DNA from: Yinghuangia sp051388915
GTDB lineage: Bacteria; Actinomycetota; Actinomycetes; Streptomycetales; Streptomycetaceae
Reading direction: 5' to 3'
Assembly: GCF_051388915.1 (NCBI RefSeq)
Contig: NZ_JBPKBH010000002.1
Span: forward strand, 1 to 64,000
Length of the DNA stretch: 64,000 nucleotides
Shown here: positions 25,508 to 34,504 of the stretch, piece by piece
Layout of the letters: the number at the start of each line of letters is the position of its first letter
Position numbering within the stretch: the first letter of the stretch is position 1
The notes under the pieces: generated by a model
What the model was told of the DNA's origin: nothing
The model's input: the letters and a program-made list of their open reading frames with translations, nothing else
The model's database searches: none
Position numbers and translations under genes: made by a program

Positions 25508-25680
25508 CCTGACCGCAGAGGCGGGCGCGGATCCGGCTGCCTTCCGGGCCGGGTCCGGTCGGCCTTTCCGGCATGCATCGGCGGCTGCGTGTCGGGCGCC
25601 GGTCGGGCCGAGCCCGCGTCACGTCGTACGGCGGCACAGCGGCATGTCGGTAAAGCGATGTGGCGCTACTTGGTACGACG

Positions 25681-26175
25681 TCAGAGCACCAGCAGGTCGA
25701 ACAACCGGTCGAGTTCCGCCGCCGGGTTCGCCGTCAGCCCGCCGTGCACCGGCCCCGGCTGCACCACCGCGCTGCGCGGTGCCGTCAGCCAGCGGAAGCG
25801 TCGTCCCAGCGGCTCCGCCCCCGCCGGCCCCGCGCCCGGCGCGCCCGCGCACACCAGCTCCCACGCCGCCAGCGCGGCGCGCGTCTGTACGGAGTCCGCC
25901 GCACGGTCGAGCGCGCACAGCCGCGGCACGTCCAGGTGCGTGCGCGCGCCCAGGAAGTCGAACGCCTGGCTGTACAGCACGACGCCCGCGTTGATGCACT
26001 CGCCGCGGTCCACGCGCGGCACCACGCGGATCAGCGCGTACTCGAAGAACTCGCGCGGCCGCGGCGCCACTTCGGCGGTCAGCGGGGTGGCGCGGGGCGC
26101 GGTCGGCGGCACGGTGTCCGGCAGGTCGCGCGGTGCGGTGGTGGCGTCGGGCGGGGTCACGTCGGGCGGGGTCAT
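25681..26175 (-). CDS. DUF3037 family protein
   Basis: A 164-residue protein of the DUF3037 family. The family core is FFEYALIRVVPRVDRGECINAGVVLYSQAFDFLGA, followed by DVPRLCALD and the FRWLTAPRSAVVQPGPVHGG segment. The first 40 residues are Pro/Thr/Asp-rich and may be disordered. Its ATG overlaps the stop codon of the HipA-like kinase gene by 4 bases, so the two are translationally coupled. This kinase/DUF3037 pairing recurs in bacteria; the role of DUF3037 is not known, and a partner or substrate of the kinase is a reasonable guess. Confidence 0.9.
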   Translation of the reverse strand: MTPPDVTPPDATTAPRDLPDTVPPTAPRATPLTAEVAPRPREFFEYALIRVVPRVDRGECINAGVVLYSQAFDFLGARTHLDVPRLCALDRAADSVQTRAALAAWELVCAGAPGAGPAGAEPLGRRFRWLTAPRSAVVQPGPVHGGLTANPAAELDRLFDLLVL

Positions 26176-26951
26176 GAGGCGTCCACCGCCGGGAGCCAGG
26201 CCTTGCGGTTCGCGAGGCGTTCGAGAAGGTGGTCGACGTACGCGGCCCGCAATGCGTCGGGCGAGTCGAGCCCGAGCTTGGCCTCGGCCTCGTTCGGCTC
26301 CAGCCAGGCGTTCGGGACCAGGTCCGTCACCTCGGTCAGCAGGTCGCGCGTGACCAGCGGCGACAGCGCCTTGTCGGCGTCTGCCAGGTGCCCGGCCGCG
26401 GTGGGCGCGAGGACGTGGTCGGACGCGTCGTACGGGCGGGTCGCGGCCGCCTTCGCCGCCGACCACGCGTGGTGGAACCACAGCGCCGCGCCGTGGTCGA
26501 TCAGCCAGAGCCGGTCGTGCCACACCAGCAGGTTCGGATTGCGCCACGTGCGGTCGACGTTGCTGGTGAAGGCGTCGAGCCACAGCACCCGGGCCGCGGT
26601 GGGGCCGTCCGGCTGCCACGCCACCGGGTCGAAGCCGACCGCGCCCGGCAGGAAGTCCATGCCGAGGTTGAGGCCGCCGGACGCGTGCAGCAGGTCCTGC
26701 ACCTCCTCGTCCGGCTCGCTGCGGCCGATCACGGGGTCGAGTTCGATGCGTACCAGATCGGGCATCGCCAGCCCGAGGCGGCGCGCCAGCTCGCCGACGA
26801 TCACCTCGGCGACCAGGACCTTCGGCCCCTGGCCCGCACCGCGGAACTTGACGACGTACGTGCCGAGATCGTCGGCCTCGACGATGCCCGGCAGCGAACC
26901 ACCCTCGCGCAGCGGGGTGACGTAGCGGATGGCTTGGACCAGGGGGAGCAC
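26172..26951 (-). CDS. HipA-like kinase
   Basis: A 259-residue protein of the short HipA-like kinase family that lacks the N-terminal part of HipA. Seen are VVKFRGAGQGPKVLVAEVIVGELARRLG (ATP-binding Lys and following helix), LDAFTSNVDRTWRNPNLLVW (catalytic loop region with Asp and Asn) and LWLIDHGAALWFHH (metal-binding Asp of the DHG motif). HipA proteins phosphorylate translation factors and cause growth arrest, but the short form's target is not established. It forms a two-gene operon with the DUF3037 gene and is divergent from the EACC1/caspase-NACHT pair, 263 bases away. Confidence 0.85.
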   Translation of the reverse strand: MLPLVQAIRYVTPLREGGSLPGIVEADDLGTYVVKFRGAGQGPKVLVAEVIVGELARRLGLAMPDLVRIELDPVIGRSEPDEEVQDLLHASGGLNLGMDFLPGAVGFDPVAWQPDGPTAARVLWLDAFTSNVDRTWRNPNLLVWHDRLWLIDHGAALWFHHAWSAAKAAATRPYDASDHVLAPTAAGHLADADKALSPLVTRDLLTEVTDLVPNAWLEPNEAEAKLGLDSPDALRAAYVDHLLERLANRKAWLPAVDAS

Positions 26952-27214
26952 AAGATCAGCCTAGCGGGAGGCGGGGCGAGGGCATGCGGGCGGCGGGGCA
27001 GCGTCGGCACGAGGCGGGAGTTCGGCGGACGGGCGGCTGGGTGGGCCGGGTGAGCAGGTGCACGGGTCTGCGTGCGAGCGGGCGTCCGAACACGGCGGCA
27101 GGTTCTAGGCTGGTGCGCCACAACACCAGTGCGGGCGGTCGGGGTTCGGGATCCGGGCAGCCGCCGCGGGACCGCGGACGGCCGGGGGCGGCCGGGGCGA
27201 GGGGGACACAGCCG

Positions 27215-27832
27215 ATGCACGTCACGATCACCTTGGACGGCGCCGACGCGCGGGACGACGTCCGCCACCTCTACCGGTGGCTGCGCGACGCCGACCAACT
27301 CCGTTACGACGCCCGCGTCGAGCTGACCTCGTCGCAGGACACACTCGGCGAATCGTTGATGGGCCCGACGCTGGACGTGATCGACATCGTGCTCGCGAGC
27401 GGCTTCTCGGCGGCGAGCCTGGCCGCCACGCTCGCCATGTGGCGCAGCAGCCGCCCGCGCGCGGGATCGGCGACGCTGACCGTGGGCGCCACGACCGTGA
27501 CCGTGCAGGACGGGTCGCCGGAGACCATCCGGGCGATCGTGGACGCACTGACGGCGAACGCGGGTCCTGTGGCTGAGGCCGTGTCTGGGCCCTTGTCTGG
27601 GGCTGCGCCTGGGGCCGGGGCCGCGCCCGGGCCCTCGTCCGGGGCCGCGCCCGGGCCCACTCCCGGGCTCACTCCCGGGCCCACGCCCGTGGCCGCGCCC
27701 GGCTCCGCGCCTGGACCGGGGCCTGCGCCCGGGGCTGGGCCCGCGCCTGGGCTCGCAGCCGCAGCCGCCGCCGCCGCACCGCCCGCCACGCCGCCCGCGG
27801 ACGGGGACGGGGACGCCGAAGGCGCCGCCTGA
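27215..27832 (+). CDS. EACC1 (effector-associated constant component 1)
   Basis: A 205-residue protein. Residues 1-115 match the EACC1 family: HVTITLDGADARDDVRHLYR with WLRDADQLR, then a two-helix hydrophobic segment (SAASLAATLAMWRSSRP) and a strand pair (ATLTVGATTVTV). The family is encoded beside caspase- or trypsin-like effectors in predicted bacterial conflict systems and is thought to be a constant partner of them. The last 85 residues are low-complexity Ala/Pro/Gly with APGP-type repeats and an acidic end (DGDGDAEGAA). ATG at 27215 puts the first strand at the N-terminus. Its TGA shares one base with the ATG of the caspase-NACHT gene, so the two are translationally coupled and belong together. 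Confidence 0.85.
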   Translation: MHVTITLDGADARDDVRHLYRWLRDADQLRYDARVELTSSQDTLGESLMGPTLDVIDIVLASGFSAASLAATLAMWRSSRPRAGSATLTVGATTVTVQDGSPETIRAIVDALTANAGPVAEAVSGPLSGAAPGAGAAPGPSSGAAPGPTPGLTPGPTPVAAPGSAPGPGPAPGAGPAPGLAAAAAAAAPPATPPADGDGDAEGAA

Positions 27833-30800
27833 TGGCCCCCGGCCTGCACGACCCGCGGTCCTCGGGCGCCGTGCTCATCGGCACCCACACCTACGACCAC
27901 CTCCCCGACCTACCGGCCGTCGCCCACAACCTGAGGGCGCTGCGTGCCGCCCTCATCGACCCGCTCGTGTGGGGCCTGCCCGACGGCCACTGCACCGTTG
28001 TCGAGCAGCCCGGGAGCGCCGACGACGTCCTGGAGGCCGTCGCCGAAGCCGCGTCCGCCGCAAGCGACCTGCTCCTCGTCTACTTCGCCGGGCACGGCCT
28101 GCTGTCCCCGGTGGACGACGGCCTCGACCTGGCCCTGCGGGGGTCGCGGCACGACCAGCGGTTCCGGCGCCTCGGGTACGAGTCGGTACGCGGGGTCCTG
28201 CGCGACGCCCGCCACGTCCGCGCCAAGGCGGTCGTCCTCGACTGCTGCTTCGCGGGGCGCGCGATCGTCGGCGCGATGGGCCCGCCCGTCGAACTCGCCG
28301 ACATATCACAGGTGGAGGGCACGTACCTGCTCGCCGCCGCCTCGGCCACGGAAGCCGCGCTGGCGCCGCCGGGGGAGACGCACACCGCGTTCACCGGCGA
28401 ACTCCTCGACATCCTGGCCAACGGCATCGCGGGCGCCGACACGTACCTCGACTTCGGACGCATCCACGACCACCTGAGCGCGCGACTCGCCGCCAAGGGG
28501 CGGCCGCGGCCGCAGCAGCGCAACGACGGACACGGCTCGCGGATCGTCCTGGCCCGCAACCGGCGCGCCGCGACGGAGGCCGACGAGAGCGCCACCGGGC
28601 CGACCGGGCCGCTGCGCGACCTGCTGGTCGCGCAGCAGCGGGCGGCGAGCAAGTTCCCGTACCGGCTGTACGGCGCGCCCGCCAATGCTCTGGCGACGGT
28701 CTACGTGCGGCAGCAGACCCGCGCGTACGTCTCCGAACGCGACCGGTCCACGACCACCACCGAGCCGGACGAGCGCCGCGATGCCGGCCCGGTGGTGCGC
28801 GACCCGAGGGACCCGTCCGGGCGTCCCGACTCCTTCGCGCCGGAACGGCATCACAGCGAACCCGTGCCGATGCCGACGCCCCGGCCGACGGTTGCCCGCT
28901 CCGCGACCGTCGCGCCGCTCCGTGCGGTGGACGAAGCCCTCGCCCTGCACCGCCACTTGCTCATTCTGGGCGGCCCGGGGCAGGGGAAGTCCACCCTCAC
29001 GCTCCAGCTCGCCGCGTCCCTGGCCGACGAGTTCGCGCCCGGGGAGAGCATGCTGCCGCTGCGCGTCACCGCCGCGAAGCTCGCCGACCTGGACGGCCCG
29101 TGGAGCACGCGGGTCGAACGCGCCCTCACCGACGAACTCGGCCCGTTCCTCGACGGCCCCCTGCCCGCAGACCTGTTGGCGTGCCTGCCGGCCGAGCACA
29201 CGCGGCTGCTCATCGTGGACGGGCTGGACGAGATCACCAACCCGGAGCAGCGGCGGGCGTTCATCGCCATGCTGGGGAGCCGGTTGCAGGACCAAGAGGT
29301 GCCGTACCGTCTGCTGATCACCAGCAGGCCGCTGCCTCCGGACGAACTGGATACGCTGAACCAACTCGCTTTGGGTGCCTACACGTTGGAGCCGTTCAGC
29401 CGCGAGCAGTTGGAGGAGTTCGCGGGGCGGTGGTTCGGTGACACGGCACAGGGACGCCTCCGCGCACAGGCGTTCCTGCACCAGATCGGCCGCACGGGAG
29501 TGCGCGAGCTGAGCCGGGTTCCCCTGCTGGCCACGATTGCGGCGATCGTGTTCACCGAGGGCGCGGCGGAGACGGTGCCGACGAGCCGGTTCCGGTTGTA
29601 CGAACAGTACTTCGCCTATCTCGACCGCGACCACACCGCCGCCCATCACGAGCAGAAGGAACGGATCCTCGACGGCCTGCGCCACGCGCGCGAGGTGCAC
29701 GTGCGGAGCGTGTCGTACCTCTTCGCGCACGTCCGCGAACTGGTCGAGCACCTGGCGGAGTCGGTCGTCAAGGTCCGGGACGCGGACGCCGAACCGCGCG
29801 ACCTGCTCCGTGCAGCGTTGTCCTGGCTCGACGCCCAGGGCTGCCGCCCGACCCGGCTGCAACTGCCGCAGTGGCAGACCCTGGTGGCCGGATTCCTGGG
29901 CGCGTCAGGGTTGTTCGTGCTCCAGGGCGACCGACTCCGTTTCGTGCACTACACGTTCGCGGAACACATAGCGGCCGATGTGCACGCCCGCCGCCTGCCA
30001 CCCGAGTTCGACCCGGAGGACGAGGCATGGCACGCCCTGGTAGACGAAGCGCTTGCGGCGAACATGCAGGCGTGGGCGGTCGTCGTTCACCACTCCAACA
30101 TGCACGCGAGTGGCGACGCGATCCTGAATTGGCTGAACGGCGGCGGGGTCCGGTTCCAGGCCCTGGCCGGGACCTTCCTGGCCAACGGCATTGAGGCGGA
30201 CGAGAGCCATGCGTCCCGCTTCGTGGACCACGTTCTGCACCGACTGGCCAACAAGATGCCCCACGAGGAAAGCCGCCAGATCGTCGGCGACATCGCGGCG
30301 ATGGTCCAACACCCCGAGATGCGCACCGCGATCGACCGGTACCTACGCGAGGAGTACCGGTCCTATGAGATGCAGATCGCGATCGCCCGGGCCATCGGCC
30401 CCGACGCCGTGCACATCGCCGAACCCGTGCTGGCCGCCGTCATGCGGAACGCTGACGCCCCCGGCCGCCATCGCGTGGCGGCAGCCCAAGCGATTGCGGA
30501 ACTCGCACCGCGCCATCTGGGCGACGCCGTCGACATCGTCCGCGCCCTGTCCGCGGCGGAGCAGAGCACCCCAGACGACCGCGCCACGGCGGCCGAAGCC
30601 TTGGCGGATTTGGATCCCCGATTCACGGACGAGGCCGCGGACATCCTCCGAGCGGTTCTCCGCAACTCGCATGCGGGGTGGGTGACTCGCGCCGACGCGG
30701 CACGGTCGCTCGTCGGACTGGGCCCCCGATACGTCGACGAAGCCGCCGCGGAACTCGGCACACTCGAGGCCGGACCCGAGGTGTCCTGCTACGAGATCGC

Positions 30801-33408
30801 GTACGCTGCGAAGGCCCTTGCCGAACTCGGGTCCGACCATGCGCTGACGGCCACCGAGTTGCTGTGTGTTTCGGCCCAAGGCCGTGACCAGGACGACTGC
30901 ATGACCCTGGCCGAGGCGATGCTCCACTGCGGACCGAAGGGCACGCATGAGGCAGCCGAGTTGGCGCGCGGCGTTGCCGCGAGCCCGGACGCCGAGGCAC
31001 TGGACCGACATCGCGCGGCGGGTTTGCTCGACTCGCTCGGTCATGCCTCGGAAGCCGCGGCGATATTCGTCGATATCGCCGGCGACCGACACAGCGACAT
31101 CGAGTTGCGCACAGTGGCCGTCCTGGGGGCGTGGTGGTTCGACGCGGCGTTCGCCCACGAAGCAACCGAGATTCTTTGGCAATTGGCCCGGGATGAGGAC
31201 ACCGCCGCACAGCAGCGGGCTCTCGCCGCCGTCGCTCTGGCAGCCCTGGGCCGCGCACACCGTGACGGCGCCGTGGCACTGTTGCGTACGGAAATGAGGT
31301 CGCCCGAGTCCACGTCCGAGGACCGCACAGTCTTTGCAGGTGCACTGGGCGAACTGAGTCCCGAGCATACCTCCGAGGCGACCGAAGCCCTCCGTGAACT
31401 AGCGACAGTCATACCGCCGTTGCGCCTCCATGTACTCGCACGTGCGTTGGCGGATCTGGGGGCTCAGAACTCCAAGGCCGCCGCCGGGCTGCTTCGGACC
31501 GTCATCGCGCACCCTCACGCGAGCGCGCGAGACAGAACGTCGTCGGCAGGGGCGCTGGCCAGACTCGGCTCCGTATACCTGGGCGAAGCCGCGACCGTCC
31601 TCCGCGAGGCCGCCGCAGCCGGCGACGCGGACTACTACGTCCGTAGCCAGGCCGCTGTGAACCTCGCCAATCTGGCACCGCGATACATCCCCGAGGCGGC
31701 GGCAGTGCTGCTGGCGATCGTGTCCGACGAAGGTGTCGAGACGTGGGTGCGCGACGATGCCGCCAGGGAACTGGCCGAACTCGAATCTCCGTTGGCGGAG
31801 TCCGGGACGGCGCGCCTTCTGGAGAGCCTTTGCCTGGCACGCAGGCGCGCCCACGCGACGGTTTCGACCGCGCGACAACTCGCCCGTTTGGCCCCCCGGC
31901 ACACGTCGGTCGTGGTGGCGAAACTCCGTGAGCGCATGGCGGCCCCCGACACCACGGTCGAGGACGCGGTCGTCCTCGGCGGCTACTTGGCCTCGACCGA
32001 TCCGGAAACCGCCCAGGAGTTCGCCGATTTCCTGCGGGGCGTCGTACGTTCGGCAGACACGACACCCTACGCTCGGCGCTGCGCGGTCCAGGCGCTGGGC
32101 AGCCTCGGACCCGGTTTCCGCGACGAGGCCGTGGGGCTGGGCGACATCGTGTTGTCGGCGGACGACGTGCCCAACGAGATCCGGTGGATGGTCATCGCGG
32201 ATCGTGTCGACTGGGGGCCCAGGCTCCGGCGTCCGGCACTGGCCACTTTGCGGCACGCTCGTTCTGACCGGACCGTCAGTCGGCGCGAACTCCGTGAACT
32301 GGCGGGCAAGTTCCGCGACTTCGGTACCGAAGGTCGGACTGACTCGGCCGCCCTGATGTTCGAAGTGTTCACTGACACGGACACACCTGGCATTCTGCGT
32401 CGCCTGGCCGCGCGCGAGGTCCCTTCGTCCAGCCCGCGCCGGGTGCGCGAAGTCGTGCGGCGGCTGCGTCAAGCAACCGTGGACGCGCAACTACCATTGC
32501 CCGACCGCGTCGAGGCGATCGCTGTCCTGCTGGCCATAGACCCGGACACGGGACCGGAGACTGCCGAACTCCTGCCGGATTTCCTGGAGTCCGCCCCAGA
32601 CGCATCACAGCGCGTCGCTGTAGCCCATGTGTGTGTCACCGCAGGCGGACATTTCCGCGGCATCGCCGTCGAAGCCATGCAGAGGATCCTGGCGGATGCC
32701 ACCGCCGACCCGAGCCACCACCTCGGCGCCGCCGAAGTACTGCTCTCGGCCGGCCCCCTGCTTCGCGACGAAACGGTACGGGCCTTCCGCGCCGTCGCGT
32801 CCGCCCCGCACGCCACGCTGGAAGTACGCAGCATGGCCGCCTACCGACTCGCGGACATTGCGCCGCGGTACGAGGACGAAGGCGTGGCGCTGCTGCGTGC
32901 CCTCTGCGACGAAGCGGGAACCGCCCGCGCCGCCGCGCTCATCGCGAACCGCCTTGAGTACATCGGCGAGGTCCACCGACCGGAAGCCGCCGCGCTGTTG
33001 CGCCGCGCCGCGCGCGACGACGCCGCACCCGCGTACGTCCGGGCAGGAGCCGCCGGGCGCCTCGCGTACCACGGCCCGGTGAACCGTACCGAGGCCATCA
33101 CGGTGCTCCACGAAATCATCGCCGCCCCCGACACCCCGCGCCGCACGCGGCGGATGGCGGCGGCGGATCTGGGCCAGTTCGGGGTCTCGTGTGCCGCGGA
33201 GGCGGCGGACGTCCTGTTCGGGATGGCCGCGGCGAGCCCGCCTCGTTCCGTCGCCCGCCGCGCCGCGCTCCGGGCCGCCGCCCGGATCGGCCACGGCTAC
33301 GCCCGCAGAGCCCTCGCCGAACTGGACGCCTTGGGCGCCGAGTCGCCGTCCTACTGCCAGCGCACACCCGCCCCGACACACCCCGCAGTCACCGCAGCGA
33401 TCCCGTGA
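27832..33408 (+). CDS. Caspase-NACHT-repeat protein (predicted conflict/immune effector)
   Basis: An 1,858-residue cytoplasmic protein. Residues 1-235 are a caspase-like peptidase: His88 in VYFAGHGLL and Cys139 in LDCCFAGRA form the catalytic dyad. A linker includes YRLYGAPANALATVYVRQQ. The NACHT-type STAND ATPase follows: Walker A GGPGQGKS at 380-387, Walker B LLIVDGLDE ending near 467, and the closing FVHYTFAEHIAA at 704-715. From about 800 to the end run many degenerate helical repeats of HEAT/armadillo type, with units of about 35 residues marked by LAPRH..EA...LR and R..AA..LA.L. In such proteins the repeats sense a trigger, NACHT oligomerises with ATP, and the caspase cleaves targets or kills the cell. 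The antiviral role is inference. All catalytic residues are present and the frame is intact. Confidence 0.92.
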   Translation: MAPGLHDPRSSGAVLIGTHTYDHLPDLPAVAHNLRALRAALIDPLVWGLPDGHCTVVEQPGSADDVLEAVAEAASAASDLLLVYFAGHGLLSPVDDGLDLALRGSRHDQRFRRLGYESVRGVLRDARHVRAKAVVLDCCFAGRAIVGAMGPPVELADISQVEGTYLLAAASATEAALAPPGETHTAFTGELLDILANGIAGADTYLDFGRIHDHLSARLAAKGRPRPQQRNDGHGSRIVLARNRRAATEADESATGPTGPLRDLLVAQQRAASKFPYRLYGAPANALATVYVRQQTRAYVSERDRSTTTTEPDERRDAGPVVRDPRDPSGRPDSFAPERHHSEPVPMPTPRPTVARSATVAPLRAVDEALALHRHLLILGGPGQGKSTLTLQLAASLADEFAPGESMLPLRVTAAKLADLDGPWSTRVERALTDELGPFLDGPLPADLLACLPAEHTRLLIVDGLDEITNPEQRRAFIAMLGSRLQDQEVPYRLLITSRPLPPDELDTLNQLALGAYTLEPFSREQLEEFAGRWFGDTAQGRLRAQAFLHQIGRTGVRELSRVPLLATIAAIVFTEGAAETVPTSRFRLYEQYFAYLDRDHTAAHHEQKERILDGLRHAREVHVRSVSYLFAHVRELVEHLAESVVKVRDADAEPRDLLRAALSWLDAQGCRPTRLQLPQWQTLVAGFLGASGLFVLQGDRLRFVHYTFAEHIAADVHARRLPPEFDPEDEAWHALVDEALAANMQAWAVVVHHSNMHASGDAILNWLNGGGVRFQALAGTFLANGIEADESHASRFVDHVLHRLANKMPHEESRQIVGDIAAMVQHPEMRTAIDRYLREEYRSYEMQIAIARAIGPDAVHIAEPVLAAVMRNADAPGRHRVAAAQAIAELAPRHLGDAVDIVRALSAAEQSTPDDRATAAEALADLDPRFTDEAADILRAVLRNSHAGWVTRADAARSLVGLGPRYVDEAAAELGTLEAGPEVSCYEIAYAAKALAELGSDHALTATELLCVSAQGRDQDDCMTLAEAMLHCGPKGTHEAAELARGVAASPDAEALDRHRAAGLLDSLGHASEAAAIFVDIAGDRHSDIELRTVAVLGAWWFDAAFAHEATEILWQLARDEDTAAQQRALAAVALAALGRAHRDGAVALLRTEMRSPESTSEDRTVFAGALGELSPEHTSEATEALRELATVIPPLRLHVLARALADLGAQNSKAAAGLLRTVIAHPHASARDRTSSAGALARLGSVYLGEAATVLREAAAAGDADYYVRSQAAVNLANLAPRYIPEAAAVLLAIVSDEGVETWVRDDAARELAELESPLAESGTARLLESLCLARRRAHATVSTARQLARLAPRHTSVVVAKLRERMAAPDTTVEDAVVLGGYLASTDPETAQEFADFLRGVVRSADTTPYARRCAVQALGSLGPGFRDEAVGLGDIVLSADDVPNEIRWMVIADRVDWGPRLRRPALATLRHARSDRTVSRRELRELAGKFRDFGTEGRTDSAALMFEVFTDTDTPGILRRLAAREVPSSSPRRVREVVRRLRQATVDAQLPLPDRVEAIAVLLAIDPDTGPETAELLPDFLESAPDASQRVAVAHVCVTAGGHFRGIAVEAMQRILADATADPSHHLGAAEVLLSAGPLLRDETVRAFRAVASAPHATLEVRSMAAYRLADIAPRYEDEGVALLRALCDEAGTARAAALIANRLEYIGEVHRPEAAALLRRAARDDAAPAYVRAGAAGRLAYHGPVNRTEAITVLHEIIAAPDTPRRTRRMAAADLGQFGVSCAAEAADVLFGMAAASPPRSVARRAALRAAARIGHGYARRALAELDALGAESPSYCQRTPAPTHPAVTAAIP

Positions 33409-33458
33409 ACCGGGCGTTGTGGCGAGACCCCCGTCACCATGCCGACCGAACCCCCCTC

Positions 33459-33510
33459 AAAGGAGCCTGAGGGACCAACAGGACAAAGGAGCTTTAGGGA
33501 CCAGCAGGAC
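33459..33510. repeat. 26-bp tandem repeat, two copies
   Basis: Two head-to-tail 26-base units (33459-33484 and 33485-33510), each starting AAAGGAG and ending CAGGAC, differ at three or four positions. They lie 50 bases after the stop of the caspase-NACHT gene, in a stretch without genes. Confidence 0.8.
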
Positions 33511-33566
33511 AGCGGCCCCGACACGTCCGCCCCCGGAATGCGAGCAGATCACCGCGACTTCGCTCC

Positions 33567-33950
33567 TCAACCGGGGAACGGACAGGGAATGTCCAGCCTT
33601 TGAGTGACCTGACCCCCGGAGCGGACTTCGACGCGACCGGGGTACCGGCTGGAAAGGTCGTCCCGCGCTTTGTCCGCGTCACCGCTGACCGCTACCACGA
33701 GGATCTGCCCGTCCGGTTCGACCGAAACGCTGGTGACCTGGTAGTCGGGATGCTTGCTGGCGGCCGGCGCGAGTTGGAGTCCTTCGTTCTCCCGCGGGGT
33801 GAACCGCGCCGACTTGAGATCGATCCGGACACCGCCCGCCAACCCCCGGACGTCGCGGTCGAAGCGGGGATCAGGCATGCGGTACACCGTGATCGACCAC
33901 GAACTCGCCTTCAGTCCCGCGCAGTAGGCGCCCTCCCGAGTCCTCGCCAT
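33567..33950 (-). CDS. C-terminal part of an unknown protein, probably truncated
   Basis: The reverse strand encodes a protein-like segment (SWSITVYRMPDPRFDRDVRG, DLKSARFTPREN, VTSVSVEPDGQILVVAVSGD, KARDDLSSRYPGRVEV) that reads like the mature end of a secreted or regulatory protein. There is no signal peptide, and just upstream the sequence changes into a partial copy of the caspase-NACHT gene. The true N-terminus seems to have been lost in that rearrangement. A start at ATG 33950 is possible (127 residues) but has no clear ribosome-binding site. No family is recognised. Confidence 0.5.
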   Translation of the reverse strand: MARTREGAYCAGLKASSWSITVYRMPDPRFDRDVRGLAGGVRIDLKSARFTPRENEGLQLAPAASKHPDYQVTSVSVEPDGQILVVAVSGDADKARDDLSSRYPGRVEVRSGGQVTQRLDIPCPFPG

Positions 33951-34025
33951 GGCTCCCGACGCACTCCATCGCGTCCCACACCTCCGAAGACGGCACATCC
34001 CCAGCCGTGTCCGACGGGCACCTCG

Positions 34026-34147
34026 CGTCGCACGCGGCCGCTGGCGGCTGCGGACTTGGGCCAGTTCGGGTCTCGTGCGCCGCTGAGGCCGCGGACGTCC
34101 TGTTCGGGATGGACGCGGCGAGCCCGCCCCATTCCGTCGCGGGCCGC
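34026..34147 (+). pseudogene. Partial copy of the 3' end of the caspase-NACHT gene
   Basis: About 120 bases correspond to 33139-33260 of the caspase-NACHT gene. For example, GAGGCCGCGGACGTCCTG is found here against GAGGCGGCGGACGTCCTG in the gene, and both copies share TTCGGGATGG. One frame still gives VSCAAEAADVLFGMDAASPP against VSCAAEAADVLFGMAAASPP in the gene. The copy lacks a start, is flanked by unrelated sequence and ends abruptly. It is a scar of duplication or of an unequal exchange between paralogous loci. Confidence 0.8.
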
Positions 34148-34157
34148 TGGGTGGTGT

Positions 34158-34495
34158 TCACCCTGGGAGGGTGTCTCCGGGGAAGCCGTGGCATGGGTGG
34201 ACCTCGCAGCGCATCATGCCGGCTTGCACGCAGGGGTCTCCGGCCATGATCTCCTCGGCCTCCTGGGCCGGGACGGTCATGATCGCGACGCCGGCCATGG
34301 TGTCGGAGGCGACCGGGCACAGGATCGCGATCACTCCCTCGGCGCGCAGCGAGACCATGCGTCGCTGGTGTTCGAGTTCGATGGCGTCGGCGCCGTCCAT
34401 GGTCCGCTCGGGACCCCAGTGCAGGAGTGCCAGGCTGAAGGCTTCGCGGTCGCGGCCAGAGCCTGGATCTGTTCGTCGGTCACGGGCGTGGCCAT
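34158..34495 (-). pseudogene. YciI-like protein gene with one-base frameshift
   Basis: Starting at ATG 34495, 9 bases after the VOC gene, the frame reads MATPVTDEQIQALAATAKP. A one-base loss near 34439 then throws it out. In the next frame the protein continues FSLALLHWGPERTMDG, IELEHQRRMVSLRAEGVIAI, MAGVAIMTVPAQEAEEIMAG, which is the YciI ferredoxin-like fold (small proteins of unclear, possibly catalytic, role). The corrected length is about 112 residues, normal for the family. The rest of the gene looks undamaged, so a recent mutation or a sequencing error is likely. Confidence 0.75.
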
Positions 34496-34504
34496 GTTGT
34501 CTCC

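Noticed and set aside
27550..27832. The Ala/Pro/Gly-rich end of the EACC1 gene as a frameshift product
   Set aside because: The frame stays open to a stop that overlaps the next start by one base, and APGP-type tails are normal in actinobacterial proteins.
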